DNA of 64,000 nt from Selaginella moellendorffii (lineage: Eukaryota; Streptophyta; Lycopodiopsida; Selaginellales; Selaginellaceae), in assembly GCF_000143415.4 (NCBI RefSeq), contig NW_003314359.1, forward strand, positions 413,437 to 477,436, given 5' to 3'. The notes below the pieces were generated by a model. It had not been told where the DNA came from. It made no database searches and saw nothing but the letters and a program-made list of their open reading frames with translations. The first letter of the stretch is position 1, and each line of letters starts with the position of its first letter. Positions 1 through 11,400 of this stretch are shown here, piece after piece. The position numbers and the translations under genes were made by a program.

Positions 1-353
1 TCAGGAAAAGTTCCCTAAACTCAAATCAAGGTTCTATTCCTGACTCTACGAAGTTTTCACCCTCTTCTTTTTCCTTTCTTCCATCTTACACTAGACAGTA
101 TCCTCATCTCATCATTCCATTTAGTTGTACACCTCCTCCTATCTCCACAATCACTATGTAAGAACTTCTTCATGAAAAACCTATTTTCCTTTTTGCTTTG
201 CATGTTTCTCCTGTCAGTCTTTTTGAGAAGTATCATGATTTTGGGGATGTGTTTGACAAGAAAAAAGCTAGTGTACTGCCATTTCATCGGCCTTATGACT
301 GTCCCATTGATTTACAGGAAGGAGCATCACCTCCGTAGGGGCATATCTACAAG

Positions 354-1300
354 TTATCCCCGTCCGAGCTTCAGGCCCTCAAAGAATACGTGGATGAGAA
401 CCTTGCCTCGGGGTACATTCAGCATTCGCAGTCCCCGGCTAGAGCGCCTGTCTTCTTTGTCAAGAAGAAGGATGGGAGTTTGCGCCTGGTCATCGACTAC
501 CAAGGTTTGAACAAGGTGACTGTTCGGAACTGTTATCCACTGCCCCTGATCAGACCTGTTGGAACGCCTTGGCGATGCCCGCTTCTTCACTAAGATCGAC
601 CTCCGTGGAGCATACAACCTGATCCGGATCCGGCCTGGTGATGAATGGAAGACTGCGTTCCGAACCCGCTATGGCCACTTCAAGTACACTGTCATGCCAT
701 TTGGCTTGACAAATGCTCTAGCAGTTTTCCAACACATGGCAAACGACGTCTTTTGGGAGTTTCTTGATTAGATGGTGATCGTCTACCTCGATGACATCCT
801 CATCTACTCAAAAACTCAGGAGGAGCACGACGAGCATGTGCGCAAGGTGCTGGCAAAGCTGCGAGAACACGGCCTATACGCGAAGCTTGAGAAATGTTCC
901 TTCGATCAGGAGTCTATGGAGTTCCTTGGGTACATTGTCACTCCTGAGGGTATCACGATGGATCTTGCCAAAGTCAAGATTATTCTCGAATGGGAGCCTC
1001 CACAATCAATGTCAGACGTTCAGGTTTTCCTTGGCTTCACCAACTTCTACCACAAATTCATTGATCACTACTCTGACATTGTCCTTCCTCTCACGCATCT
1101 CACTTACAAGGATGTTCCCTTCTCTTGGTCTGCTGTTGCCCAGCAAGCCTTCGACACACTCAAGGGAGCCTTCAGTTCTGCTCCTATCTTAATCCATGCT
1201 GATCCCTCACAACCTTTCTTCATCGAGGCTGACGCCACCAACTTTGCCATTGGTGCTGTGCTGTCTCAACTCGGAGCAAATTAAGAATTTCATCCGGTCG
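354..1300 (+). pseudogene. Reverse transcriptase (Ty3/gypsy), broken
   Basis: Three frames together give a gypsy reverse transcriptase. The [10 protein letters not shown] motif lies near 455-485, KIDLRGAYN near 592-618, the VMPFGLTNA motif near 690-720, and the catalytic YLDD box near 784-795. A frame change occurs at about 560 and an in-frame TAG at 769-771 sits just before the YLDD segment. The region ends with the start of RNase H (EADATNFAIGAVLSQ near 1225-1270) before homology breaks off. No function is expected. Confidence 0.88.
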
Positions 1301-1389
1301 CCTTCCATTCTCGGAAATTCTAGCCAAAATCCCCGATTCAATCTCTCACTTCCTTCTCCATCTAAATCCTCTCATTCTAATCCTGATCT

Positions 1390-2025
1390 GAGACATTTGT
1401 CTCCAACCTTCAGGAAATCCATAACTCCATCTCCTCCCACCTCCATCGTGCTCAGGATTCTCACAAAACATTTGCCAATGTCCATTGTCAGGATTGTCCC
1501 CCTTACAATATCGGGGATAAAGTCTGGCTCCTCAAGCGAAATATCTCCACCACCAGGCCATGTCCCAAACTTGATTTCAAATGCCTCGGTCCTTTCACTA
1601 TCACTACTATCATTAATCTTGTCACTTATCGCCTTGCACTTCCCTCCTCATATCAAATTCACCCCGTTTTTCACTCCTCTCTCCTTGAGCCTTATATTCC
1701 CAGTCCTATTCCAAATCGGGTCATTCCTCTGCCTCCACCCGTGCAGCTTGAGAATGGGTCTGAGTACGAGGTTCAGGACATCCTTGATTCCAAGATCTCA
1801 CGATCTAAACTCTACTATCTAGTCGACTGGAAGGGTAATGGACCTGAAGAATGCACTTGGGAACCTGCGGACAACCTGATTCATTCTTCTAACTTTGTTC
1901 AGGACTTCCACCGCCACTATCCTTCTCGTCCCAGTCCTCATTCTTTTTCTCCATCTCCCGTCCCTCGCCACCCATCTCATCCCCCTCCTCGTTCTCATTC
2001 ACGTCCTCGTTCCACTCGTTCTTGA
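1390..2025 (+). pseudogene. Integrase C-terminus plus chromodomain remnant
   Basis: From about 1390 one frame reads as the region after the integrase core. It includes a GDKVWLL motif near 1510-1530 (the GPY/F-type module), a YQIHPVFH motif near 1655-1675, and then a chromodomain (EYEVQDILDSK near 1763-1795, the aromatic LVDWKG strand near 1820-1840, ECTWEP near 1848-1866). Chromodomains of chromoviral integrases bind histone marks and direct insertion into heterochromatin. The catalytic core is deleted. After the chromodomain the frame becomes a Ser/Pro/His-rich tail ending at 2025. Confidence 0.8.
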
Positions 2026-2033
2026 GGAGCGGG

Positions 2034-2333
2034 TGCTATTAGGAATCCCCCAATTCCTGCTACATTCCCGACTCTCGATTTCTCGTACGATTCCTAAGTC
2101 TCAAGCCACATTTCTGATGATGATGTGGTGCCTCCTCAACCTCAACTATATTTGGGCCGTCCTCAATCCAAGAGTGGTGGAGCTTCATCAACCTATAGTA
2201 TATATAGGTTAGTGTTGTTCCATTTCTCCACAATTTGAATCAACACCAATCTAAGGCCTCTTCTTCATTATTCACTAGCTTTTCTCTTTGTCTTTTGCAT
2301 TTTCCAATCTTGATCTTGTTGGGGGTCTTGACA
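2034..2333 (+). repeat. Putative 3' LTR of the truncated chromovirus
   Basis: A segment that begins TG and ends CA follows a purine-rich stretch (GGAGCGGG) eight bases after the coding region stops, as expected for a polypurine tract and 3' LTR. It contains a TATA-like run (tatagtatatatagg near 2195-2210). No matching 5' LTR is in the window, so the borders are inferred and would need a second copy to confirm. Confidence 0.4.
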
Positions 2334-2334
2334 G

Positions 2335-2622
2335 TTGGAGGGGGCGGGCCATCAAACAATGGTCTGGACGGATCACAAAAACCTTGAATACTTTGCCACT
2401 TCTCGAGTTTTAAGCCGTTGTCAAGCAAGGTGGGCACAATTCTTGAGTCAGTTTGACTTTGTTATCAAGTACAGACCTGGAAAGTTTTAAGGCCTTTCTG
2501 ATCGCATCCATCAAGGAGGAGTCCACCTTGCTTGATGATGGCTCAAAACTCGGGAAGTGGCAAAGTACTCAAGATTTTTGTGATCCGTTCAAACCGTTGT
2601 TTGATGGCCTGCCCCCTCCATT
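2335..2622. repeat. Inverted repeat built from RNase H fragments
   Basis: The left arm (about 2335-2434) and right arm (about 2520-2622) are reverse complements with roughly 85-90% identity by eye, separated by an ~85-base loop. The plus-strand left arm and loop read as gypsy RNase H (TDHKNLEYF near 2365-2390, ending FVIKYRPGK near 2455-2485). The right arm encodes the same fragment on the minus strand. If transcribed, it would fold into a ~100-bp hairpin. Confidence 0.75.
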
Positions 2623-5600
2623 GCCGTGCTCTCTTATAAACTTTCTTGGGTTAGACTGAAGGCAGTGCGAAAGTGAGCTTGAGGTTTGGTCAAAGATGAG
2701 ACCAAAAAGAGAGTTCTTAGGGACGAAGGATCAAACATGTAAATCATTTTCTCTTCTTGGAGAGATGATTTGTAATGAGGTGTTAACTCATTTTTCATAT
2801 TTACAATATGTAATCAAAAGTCCTTATCTTGGTGTATATTGAAAATGATGGTCTTACAAATGGTAAGTTGTGGGATGGATAGCAATGAAGCGTTATACCA
2901 TTTTGTCCAGACTTGCTATTAGAAGACTTGGGTTACAATGTTCAATTCTTTTCCAGGAAAAACCTTGCTATTGCTCCTTGAGTAGCTTGGTGTTGGATTA
3001 GTGTTGAGTTTGGTTGGAAAGAGAGTGACATGAGCTTATCCATGTTGTGAACAAAAATTAGTGGTCTTCAGTGTTGTAAATTTCTATCAGTGGGGTATGG
3101 CATTTATGTTGCATTTTGTCAAATCGAGTTGGCACTTGATAGTCACATGAACCTTTGAAGTAATAACATGGGTGTTGCTCATGGTGTTGCTCAATTGATG
3201 ATCAATTCAATTGTGATATTTATATCATATCCATGTGATAATGAGCAATGTGTTTATAAAGTTGCTTAGTTAAATGATGATCAACCCCCAAAATGGTTGA
3301 TAGTGAAGCTAGTCTATTTGCAAATAGTAGTATTATAGTAGCTTTGACTAGATTCTCCATGGTGATCCATTATGCTAAACTTGAATTGGTATGTTGTTTC
3401 CTTGAGGGTTTGCCAATAAGGTATTGGAAAGGGTTATAACATTCACTTGCTATGACTTGTCGGTTAATCCCTTAGTATTTGGAGTAAATTGTTGGATGGA
3501 GAAGGTGTGTAGTTGAGGCATTGATATTGCTAACACTTGTGTTAATGAAAGTGGCATTGTTATTTCGAATGATGAGTAATTTTCCTTAGACCTTGAATTT
3601 CCATGTCATTTTTCTTGTTAGTGTTTTGGCTTCACATTAGATCTTGAAGGTGATTGAAGAAAAGTATTAAGTGCAATATGGATATTCGAAGATGTGGTCT
3701 TCATGATCAAGCCTTAAATGTTTATTTTGCATTTTTAGCGGATGTTAGTGTTGGATTCGAAAAATGGGTAAAGATGTTTGATGCTTAGACATATTATTGG
3801 GTCATCAAAATTTGTGTTGAGGTGAACCTATATGAAGTTGTTAATAGGAAAAAGTTAGTTGAGTCTTAAAAGTTTGCATTCGTGGATTGAGAGTCATTTT
3901 TTCTCTAGAATGTAAAATTTTCCACAAATTTTCTTAAGCTTTTCCAATGGCTAGTCTATTAATCACTTTGCTGAAAAACCATTCCATTTTCATAAGCCAG
4001 TACAAACTAGTAAAGGGGTTGGAGTTGATTTCGGTTGGCTTAGATTTTAGTAGGTATGATGCAACTTGAAAAGGATGTTGACTTTTGGGGCTAAGGCAAT
4101 TGAGTTGGATAAAGTTTGGAGTTGGTGTAGAAAAGTGGCCGTTGCACTTTTCTAAGAAGGGTGACTTTAAAGCTTTTCTTTTGTAGCATTGTGCTTGGTG
4201 GCAAGTTGCATCTTACATTTCGTTATACTCTATGAGAGTAGTGAGCTCTCATTGATCTTGACTTAGTCTTGGTGGTCTTATGCCTTGGCTGAGTATGGTG
4301 ATGTCTAACTTAGTTGTTTGAGGTTGAAATGTTAGTACCCATACTATAGCTTTGTTTAAGTGGAGGTTGTGTACCAATATGAGTCCATCTCATGGTCTTA
4401 CTTTAGTTTCAACTAAGTATTGATCATGCATAGGTAGCCTCTTCAAGGCATGCTCAGAGCTAGTGGCTAAACGCATTAGTAAGCTTATTCTTATTGAGTT
4501 GGATTTGAGTGGTTATTTAGTTTGTGCTTGTCCATGAACCTTTATCTCATGCTTGAGGTATTACATTCATGTTAGACAAGTATATGATTTGATGGCATAA
4601 ATTTAGTATTTGGGTCTTATGAAGGCAAATTGAACAATGATTGTTGGTTGCTCTGTGACTAGTGATTGCTCATAAACTTTGTTCAAGACTGTTGACACTT
4701 GCTTTGCTCGATGATGATTTAGCAGTGATGGGCTTACTTTACCAAATGGTGTTGTAAAAGATCATGTCATTAGACTTATATGGTTTTTCTATATTAGCAT
4801 ATCGACTTTACCTCTATCAATATCATTTGGTTACGTTTAGTCCATAGTGTTAAAATTCATTGAGTCTTGGACGTGGTGAATCACTCATCAATGATGTGTT
4901 ATCTGTAACTAAGTATTGTTAATGTATTGGTCTCAGATATTGACTAAAGTATCTTCGACTTTGGTTAGCTTGGTTGCTAGAGAGTTTTGGGTGTTGATTC
5001 ACTCTTACTTTCTTCTAGCTTTGTTCTGGTGTTGATGGCATTGAAATGATGTTTGTCGTTGACAATATTGATGTTGAGACTTGAGTGAAATGAGATGTCT
5101 CTCCATAGGATTGATATTGAGTTTCATTAGTTTCGATAAAGATAGTGTTGATGATTTGGCTTTACCTTTGTGTTGTTGGTATTCGTGCATTTGCTAGTTA
5201 GCAACTATATTGACGTTCAAATGAACTGAGTGGCAAGTTTGAGTTAGTTGTGTTCTATACGAGATTGTTTAGTAGGAGTTGAGTTTTAACCTTTTCTTTG
5301 AAAAGTGATTTAGTCGTGGACTATACTAACTCTATAAATGGAAGAGTTAGTGATCTATATTGGAATGTTTGAATCCTTGTTGGATTTGAGTTAGATATAT
5401 TAATTGTTAATGATTCCTCTTGTGCTTGTTATGATGTGAGTTATGTCTTGCTATAGATGGATTTATGGAGGATTGTTTGATGATCACTTGTTAAGTATAA
5501 TTTCATTATGTTTGGCTTTTGGATTGATGCATATATGCTCTTCATTAGCTTTGCATTATGAAGTTTAGCTTATGGATATGTTGAAGAAGATATTATGGAT

Positions 5601-7117
5601 TGTGCCATGATTTCTTCTTTAACATTGAAGTTAGTTTATGCGAGACTCGTGATCATTGTTAGGCAAACTAGGCTATGGACTGCTTCAAGTTTTTGGTTCC
5701 TTGAGTTTTCATGCTCATTGTTCCATTTGTTAGAAGTTGTTGGGGAAGGCATTTTGACTTATTAGCTTCGATGTTGAAGTTGGCTTTTGCATCTAGCAAT
5801 CTTTGGTGATGATTGACTATCATCTAGGATAGTTGATTATCCTTGTTAAAAGGTTTTGTTTGATTGTTGTTGATATAGAATGATTTCCTATTCTTCAGAA
5901 TGGTGGATTCCTTCTTTGACGATAATTATACATATCTCTTTTGATGAGATGATTGATGATCTTTTATGATAGTTAGTTGTTCGTTTTGATAGCTTATAGC
6001 TTTTTGCAATACCACATGTTCTTTGTGGTTTGCTTTAAATTGGTTTCTTGAGTTTGAGACATCAACAAGATGTTGCTGACACTTACTAAAGCAACTTGGG
6101 TTCCTTTGTATTGTTGACTGGGATCTATTTTGATTGGCTGGTGTGATGGTTGGAATGACTAAGTGTTTGTTGGTCTTACCACATTCATTCTGTTCTGTTG
6201 ATTATTGCTCGAGTTAGTTTTGATAAATTAGGATGTTATTTCCTTCGGGTGATACATTTGTGAGAATTTTGCTTATTAATCAATGATACTTTATGTTCTT
6301 TGAGCTGTCTTTTGTAAGTTGTTTGGCATGCTATCTACAATATTTATTAGTTAAGTTTTATCATTGAGTTTCCTTAATGATATATTGACTATTGAATTTT
6401 GTTAGATGGTGAATCTTATGTTTTCCAACGGTAGTGATCTTGGTGGTTCCTATACTCTAATATTGGTTTATCAGATGATAACTTACTTGGAATACTTTCA
6501 TGTTCTAAACTAAGCTTTATTCATTGATAATTAAATCTCTAAGATATTATTGTCTATAACTTTGATATTGTCTATATATTGATCTTTGCGTTTGGGCTAG
6601 TATAGGCAGACTAACTTTGGCATTTCATGTGCATGTTGAAATCTCTAGTCATGGGGTAGCTACTATTGACTAGTCATATCACCTACCTCTCTGTCAATGA
6701 TCCTTATTCCGTTAAAAGGACATCACCGTGTAAACAACTCTAACTACCTATTTACATTAGTCTATCTAAACCTTACTGATGGGTTTGGTTTCTTTGCTCA
6801 TGAGGGTTAGGGCCTCTGGCTTCTCTCTCTATGTCCTTGCGGGCAGGGGCGTATCACACTTTTATAAGCTAGGTGACAACCAAAGCAGCAAGGGTAGCTA
6901 ACTCTATTGGTCATTTCCTTGTCAGCGATAGCTGGAAGGTGTCTGAGTTGGTAGTGCATCTGTGTTAGACATAAAGGTTGCTTTCTAACTCATTTAAGTT
7001 GGTGCATTTTTCATATAGTGTGAATACCGTGAAGTTTTTCTAGAGTTGTTTTCTTGGCAGTATTCTAGACTCGAATATGCATCGACGAGGACATTCATCT
7101 TCCCTAAGGGAGGAAAG
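2623..7117 (+). other. 4.4-kb C-poor non-coding block
   Basis: No open frame longer than about 65 codons and no recognisable retroelement domain is visible over 4.4 kb. The plus strand is rich in T and G and conspicuously poor in C, unlike its neighbours. The left edge has a degenerate primer-site-like string near 2682-2697 (tttggtcaaagatgag). The right edge is a purine tract (7103-7117) abutting an LTR. One reading is the internal region of a large non-autonomous LTR retrotransposon derivative; this is inference. Confidence 0.45.
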
Positions 7118-8261
7118 TGTCGTGAATGTGATTTTGGGTATCAAAAGTTACATGTCGGCTAGTCCTTACGGACATTCTTTCCTTACTGCCACGATGGCAG
7201 GAGGTTGGTATTGTTGGACCCTTTATTAGTCTCTCTTGTTCAAGTGTTAGTAAACTGGGCTTAGCATCTATACTTGGCTGAATAAACATAAGGAAGGAAT
7301 TTCTAAGTGTATATTTAGTTGAGCATACTTGGCCCGGCTTGTTAGTTTTCTTTTGCTTTGTCTTGTACTGGCTTGACAAAAACCCTCGCATATTGAGACT
7401 AGTCCCTCAGTATCGCTTAATGATAGCTTACCGTGTCTGCCAAACACCCTTGCTATCATGCCCTTTGTGTTAGTCTTATTTCGGTCTCAAATGCTATTTA
7501 TGAAAAGTGTCTAGATTTGCTCATTTGGCATATCTACGGAATGTAGAAATTGGCTTGAACATAATGGTGTTTATCTCGTGTCTAAATTCGCAATCTAGTG
7601 CTATTCTATATTTAGTAAGTTTCAAGCTTGTCTCAAAGACTAACTCTTGATATTAAGGGAGGTTTGGGGCGAAAGGCCAAAGCGTGTGTTCCTCAAGGGG
7701 GGGGGGGCGGGGGGGGGTTCCAAATGTATAGTAGGAATAATAGGTAGGTCGGGCATGGTTGACCAACTTGAGGCATAGTTTAGCTCTCACTTGCATGCCT
7801 GTCTTTGTTTTATATCCGGCTTAGGTTTAAGCTTAAGTTCCATTCCATGCTAGCTGGTGGAATATCCATATCCTCGCGTTAGGCCACCGATATGCTGAAA
7901 TAGTGCCAAACTTTGTTTCGCTCCGTTTTGTGTGCTGGTCCTGACATTGGGATTCTAGATACTTTAGGACTGTTCCAAGTCACTCCGGGCTCCTATCCCT
8001 TAACTCCTTAGGCTGTATATTTGGGAATTGCTCTGTGGTTTGGTTCCGTCACTCTTTGGTTCCATGCTTGGGAGTTTGGCACCGTTCCTTTGTTCAGTGG
8101 CCCAAGGCCCTGAACCTCGGGTTCCACACCACTGTCCTATGGACACGTGGCATGTGACACATGGCATTTGACACGTGGCACATTGAGGGTTTAGGTCCCG
8201 CTTCGTAGTTATCCTATGGTAAATCACCATAGGATAAAGGGTCAAAACCACGTGCGCTATA
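7118..8261 (+). repeat. LTR flanked by purine tract and primer-binding site
   Basis: The segment starts TGTCGTGAATG right after a polypurine-like tract (ccctaagggaggaaag, 7102-7117) and ends just before tttggtatcaaagg (8262-8275), which resembles the plant gypsy primer site complementary to initiator tRNA-Met. Around 7667-7735 it shares a G-tract module (ccaaagcgtg, long G run, ttccaaa, gtatagtagg) with the LTRs of the element at 10186-17469, so the two families are related. A purine tract on the left and a primer site on the right suggests a tandem or recombined LTR. Confidence 0.55.
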
Positions 8262-8404
8262 TTTGGTATCAAAGGATGAGTCTCGGCGAGTACTATCCAA
8301 TGAGATTGGGCAACTAGTCTTGTTGCATACACAGAGATGAAAATGATGATCTGAGATAATTCCCTCAATTCTTCTTTCAAAGTGGAATACAATATTTGTT
8401 GTTA
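8262..8404 (+). other. Primer-binding site and leader fragment
   Basis: A tRNA-Met-type primer site (TGGTATCAAAGG, 8264-8275) followed by about 130 bases of leader-like sequence. It is cut off by the LTR of the minus-strand element at 8405. Confidence 0.45.
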
Positions 8405-8551
8405 TGAGTGCATGGAATATAGAAAGGGAATACAGAAAATATGCATATCCATTAACCCAAAAACCCTAGCTTATATATAGGAGTGAGTGGTCCGAATTGA
8501 AATCAATTCGACAGCTACTAAAATCCCATTGCATATATATGAACAACATCA
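8405..8551 (-). repeat. 3' LTR of the minus-strand element
   Basis: 147-bp copy of a short LTR, matching 18308-18453 at roughly 85% by eye over its whole length. On the minus strand it starts TGATGTTG and carries a TATA-like tatatataagc. Confidence 0.7.
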
Positions 8552-8629
8552 AAATCATATATCTAAAACTTCAAAACCTATCGAGCAGTAAAATTAACTA
8601 AGTTTTTTCGCTTCAATAATGAAGTAACG

Positions 8630-10185
8630 GCAGCATAATCACCTTTAAGTAACTTCTGAGAACCATAGATATGCATGAAGTTTCTCAAAACCCCAGACTG
8701 TTACTAAACACTCCTTCTCTATCGTGGAATAATTCACCTTTGCTGGTTGTAATATATGACTTATATACTCAATGGGATGGCCTTGACCAGGCACACTCAG
8801 GCTCTCTTGCATTAACACACCTCCAAAACCAATATTAGAAGCATCCACGTGCAAAATAAAAGGTCGAGTGTAGTCAGGATATGCCAAAATCGGAGGAGTC
8901 GTCAATAACTCTTTGAGATCCACGAACAGGAGACCAGATGAAAGATGACGTTGATGACTTCAGCAATGCTTATAATGGTGCAATGCAATCAAAAAGATGA
9001 TTCACAAAACAACCAAGATACTGCACCTTGCTCAGGAAGCACTACACATCATTCACACACTTCGAAGTAGGGAACTTTAAAACAACCACAAGTTTATCAA
9101 GATCAACTTGCAAACCCTCACGAGAAATATAGTACCCAAGATAAATTGTGTCCTTGGACCTAAACACGCACTTTAGCTACTTCAGCTTTAAACCAACGTC
9201 CCGTAGTTGATCCAACACTTTACAAGCATTACAAATGTGTTCCTCTCATGTTTCCTCCAAGTGGATCAAGACATCATGAATGAAGTCAGTAGTCACCTCT
9301 TGCATATCGCAAAGAACCTCGTCTATCATCTGCTAAAAAGTTGCAAGAGCATTGTTCAAACCAAACAACATCACCAAGAACTCGTACAAACCAAATGGTG
9401 TATAAAAAGTAGTCTTAGGAATATATGTTTCGGCCATCAGTACTTGCCAGTACCTAAAAGCAAAATCTAGCTTAGTGAATTAACAACTTCGCCCCAGACA
9501 ATCCAAGAGATCAGTAGTGTGAGGAAGAGGGTACACATTTGGGATAGTCACTTTGTTTAACGGATGATAGTTGATGTAGAAATGAATACTCCCATCATGC
9601 TTCGTCACAAGATGAGGTTCACATGCTCAAAGACTCCATAACTTTTGAATAACACCCTTCTCTAACATCTCCTTGACGTTTGTACTTAAAATCTTAATTT
9701 CTTTGGGTGATTAACGACAAACAGGAACCTTGATTGGACGAGCATCCCCAATTGGAGTCAGATGATGTGTGGCAATCTTGACCCCAGACGTAAGTCAAAT
9801 TCAAAGAGATCAAAATACTCCTTCATGAGCTAATCAACTGTTACAACACAAATATTGTCAGAAGGATTGGAAAAGGGAAGAGCAGAACAAGATGGAAACA
9901 TAGGAGGAAGTAGTGGGGGGAAAAAATTATATGGAAGCAAAAGTAGAAGCAGAGGGATGAAGAAGTACAGAAGTGAGAGGAATGGATGAAATATAAAAAA
10001 GTATGAGACAAGGGGGAGAAGCCTCAAAGTCACACTTGGCATGATTGTGCTACAATCAATCTTACAAGGAATGAGGTCAAAAGCTTGACTCAACACCACC
10101 TGCAATGACTGCAACCCAAGCTCGAGATCACCCACATGCACAACCAGGTCCGCCTTGTCCCGTGCATGTGTAGTGAGAAGTGAAA
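8630..10185 (-). pseudogene. Degenerate pol (reverse transcriptase to RNase H)
   Basis: Read on the minus strand, about 9760-9100 shows gypsy reverse transcriptase pieces: HDGSIHFYINY near 9600, KVTIPNVYPLP near 9540, TPFGLYEFLVM near 9390. The catalytic YIDD position now reads FIHD (near 9280), so the active site is lost. RNase H follows in one open frame (8923-8645; HVDASNIGFGGVLMQ, then NYSTIEKECL). Several stops and frame changes separate the blocks. The open frame from about 10185 to 9830 was not recognised and may be the degenerate protease region. Confidence 0.75.
10181..10185. repeat. Target-site duplication TGAAA (left)
   Basis: The 5-bp sequence TGAAA directly precedes the 5' LTR and is repeated at 17470-17474 directly after the 3' LTR. 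Five bases is the usual gypsy duplication length. Confidence 0.85.
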
Positions 10186-11340
10186 TGTAAGGAACCAACT
10201 CCTTGAGGTATCGTATGCTAAAGGATCCCCGAAAACATGACCGAAATGACAAAGAGTTCATTGGATGAGACTGAGTCTAAGATCAAGTCCAAGACCGACT
10301 TCGAGACCGAGTTCGAGATAGAGTCCAGGATCGAGTCTGAGGTTGACTCGGAAACCGAGTTCGAGACCGAGTTCAAGACAGAGTCTGAGATCCGAGATCG
10401 GGTCCGAGACCGAGTCCGAGGTCATGTCCAAAGTCGAGTCCGAGATCGGGTCCGAGATCGAGTCCGAGACCGAGTCCGAGACCGAGTCCGAGACCGAGTC
10501 CGAAGTCGGGTCCGAGATCGACTCCGATACCAAGTCCGAGTACTAATACAGGTCAAGGGGTGAAAGCCCAAAGCGTGCGTCTCCTAGGGGAGGGGGGGGG
10601 GGGGCTGTAGGGGGTTCCAAAAGTATAGTAGGGATAGTGAGGTCTAGGAACCAGTTTTGAAGGAATTCTCCAGTGGTGCTTCCAAACTGACTTGAGGTTG
10701 AGACTGGGGCCAAGGGGCCTTGGGTGGGAGTAAGCATGAACTCGGGTGGTGCTGAAGGGGCCACCCAAGGAAGTGCTCAAGAGTAGCTCCCACTCCCAAA
10801 AGGGAAACTGATTACCAGTGCTCCCGGCTCATGTGGAGTGGTGCCCCACTTGAGTACCTTGTGGCTCATTGGTCCTTGCCTTTCCTAGGGGCTTGGGCCT
10901 TTCCTTCGGGATGGAAGTGGGGGGGTAGAGGTACCTATACTGGGCCGTTAGGCCATAATGTTTCACCCTAATGTACCGAAGCAAGTGTTGCATCCAAGGC
11001 TTGGGATTTAGAGGGTCCCATAATCAAGCTTTGTTGTACCAAGGGAGGCTAGGAACTTGGAGGCTTGGTGTGCTTGGTGGCTTGTGCCTGCGGGGAGTGT
11101 AGCCAAACCTTAAGTTCAATCTAACCTAGAGAGGGGGATTGGGAGAGATTTGGGAATCCGTGGATGGGTGGCTAATGCTCCGTTGCTCGTGCAGTGAGTA
11201 ACTAAAACCAAATAGGACCAAGTAGGAGCTGGTACAATAGGCAGGAACCTTGGCAAGGGAACTTAGCGAAAGCCAAGGCAGAGTTGGTTGGATAAACGAG
11301 GTAAGTTGGCAAATTGGAAAGGAAAAATTTGTGGCTTACA
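10186..11340 (+). repeat. 5' LTR of the nested chromovirus
   Basis: 1155-bp LTR starting TGTAAGGAACC and ending CTTACA, directly followed by a primer site. It contains a hexamer/dodecamer array (10262-10545), a G tract (10591-10604), and a ~315-bp segment absent from the 3' LTR. Confidence 0.88.
10262..10545 (+). repeat. GAGTCC/GAGACC minisatellite inside the 5' LTR
   Basis: About 280 bases of imperfect tandem repeats of 6 and 12 bases (gagaccgagtcc and variants such as gagatcgagtcc). The array opens all reading frames, which explains Ser/Glu-rich and Arg-rich open frames on both strands here; these are not genes. A homologous array of different length is in the 3' LTR. Confidence 0.9.
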
Positions 11341-11341
11341 A

Positions 11342-11356
11342 TTTGGTATGAGAGCT
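11342..11356 (+). other. Primer-binding site (tRNA-Met type)
   Basis: TTTGGTATGAGAGCT lies one base after the 5' LTR. It matches the plant gypsy primer site TGGTATCAGAGC except for one base (C to G). Confidence 0.75.
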
Positions 11357-11400
11357 TTTTCCTCAATTCTAGCGAAGGATAGAGGCGGATTGCTGAGAGA

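Larger units (their letters stand above)
1..2333 (+). mobile_element. Truncated Ty3/gypsy chromovirus remnant
   Basis: Plus-strand Ty3/gypsy element whose 5' part is missing at the window edge. Recognisable in order are reverse transcriptase (about 354-1270), the first residues of RNase H (to about 1300), then directly the C-terminal part of integrase (from about 1390), a chromodomain (to about 1900), a stop and a putative 3' LTR. Most of RNase H and the integrase zinc finger and catalytic core are absent, so an internal deletion at about 1300-1390 is inferred. In-frame stops and frame changes show it is dead. No gag or protease is visible. The chromodomain places it among chromoviruses. Confidence 0.85.

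Noticed and set aside
8000-8392. 130-codon minus-strand open frame
   Set aside because: It spans the end of an LTR and the primer-site region and shows no domain.
10237-10563. Ser/Glu- and Arg-rich open frames on both strands
   Set aside because: Produced by the GAGTCC-type repeat array inside the LTR; the same happens at 16643-17057.
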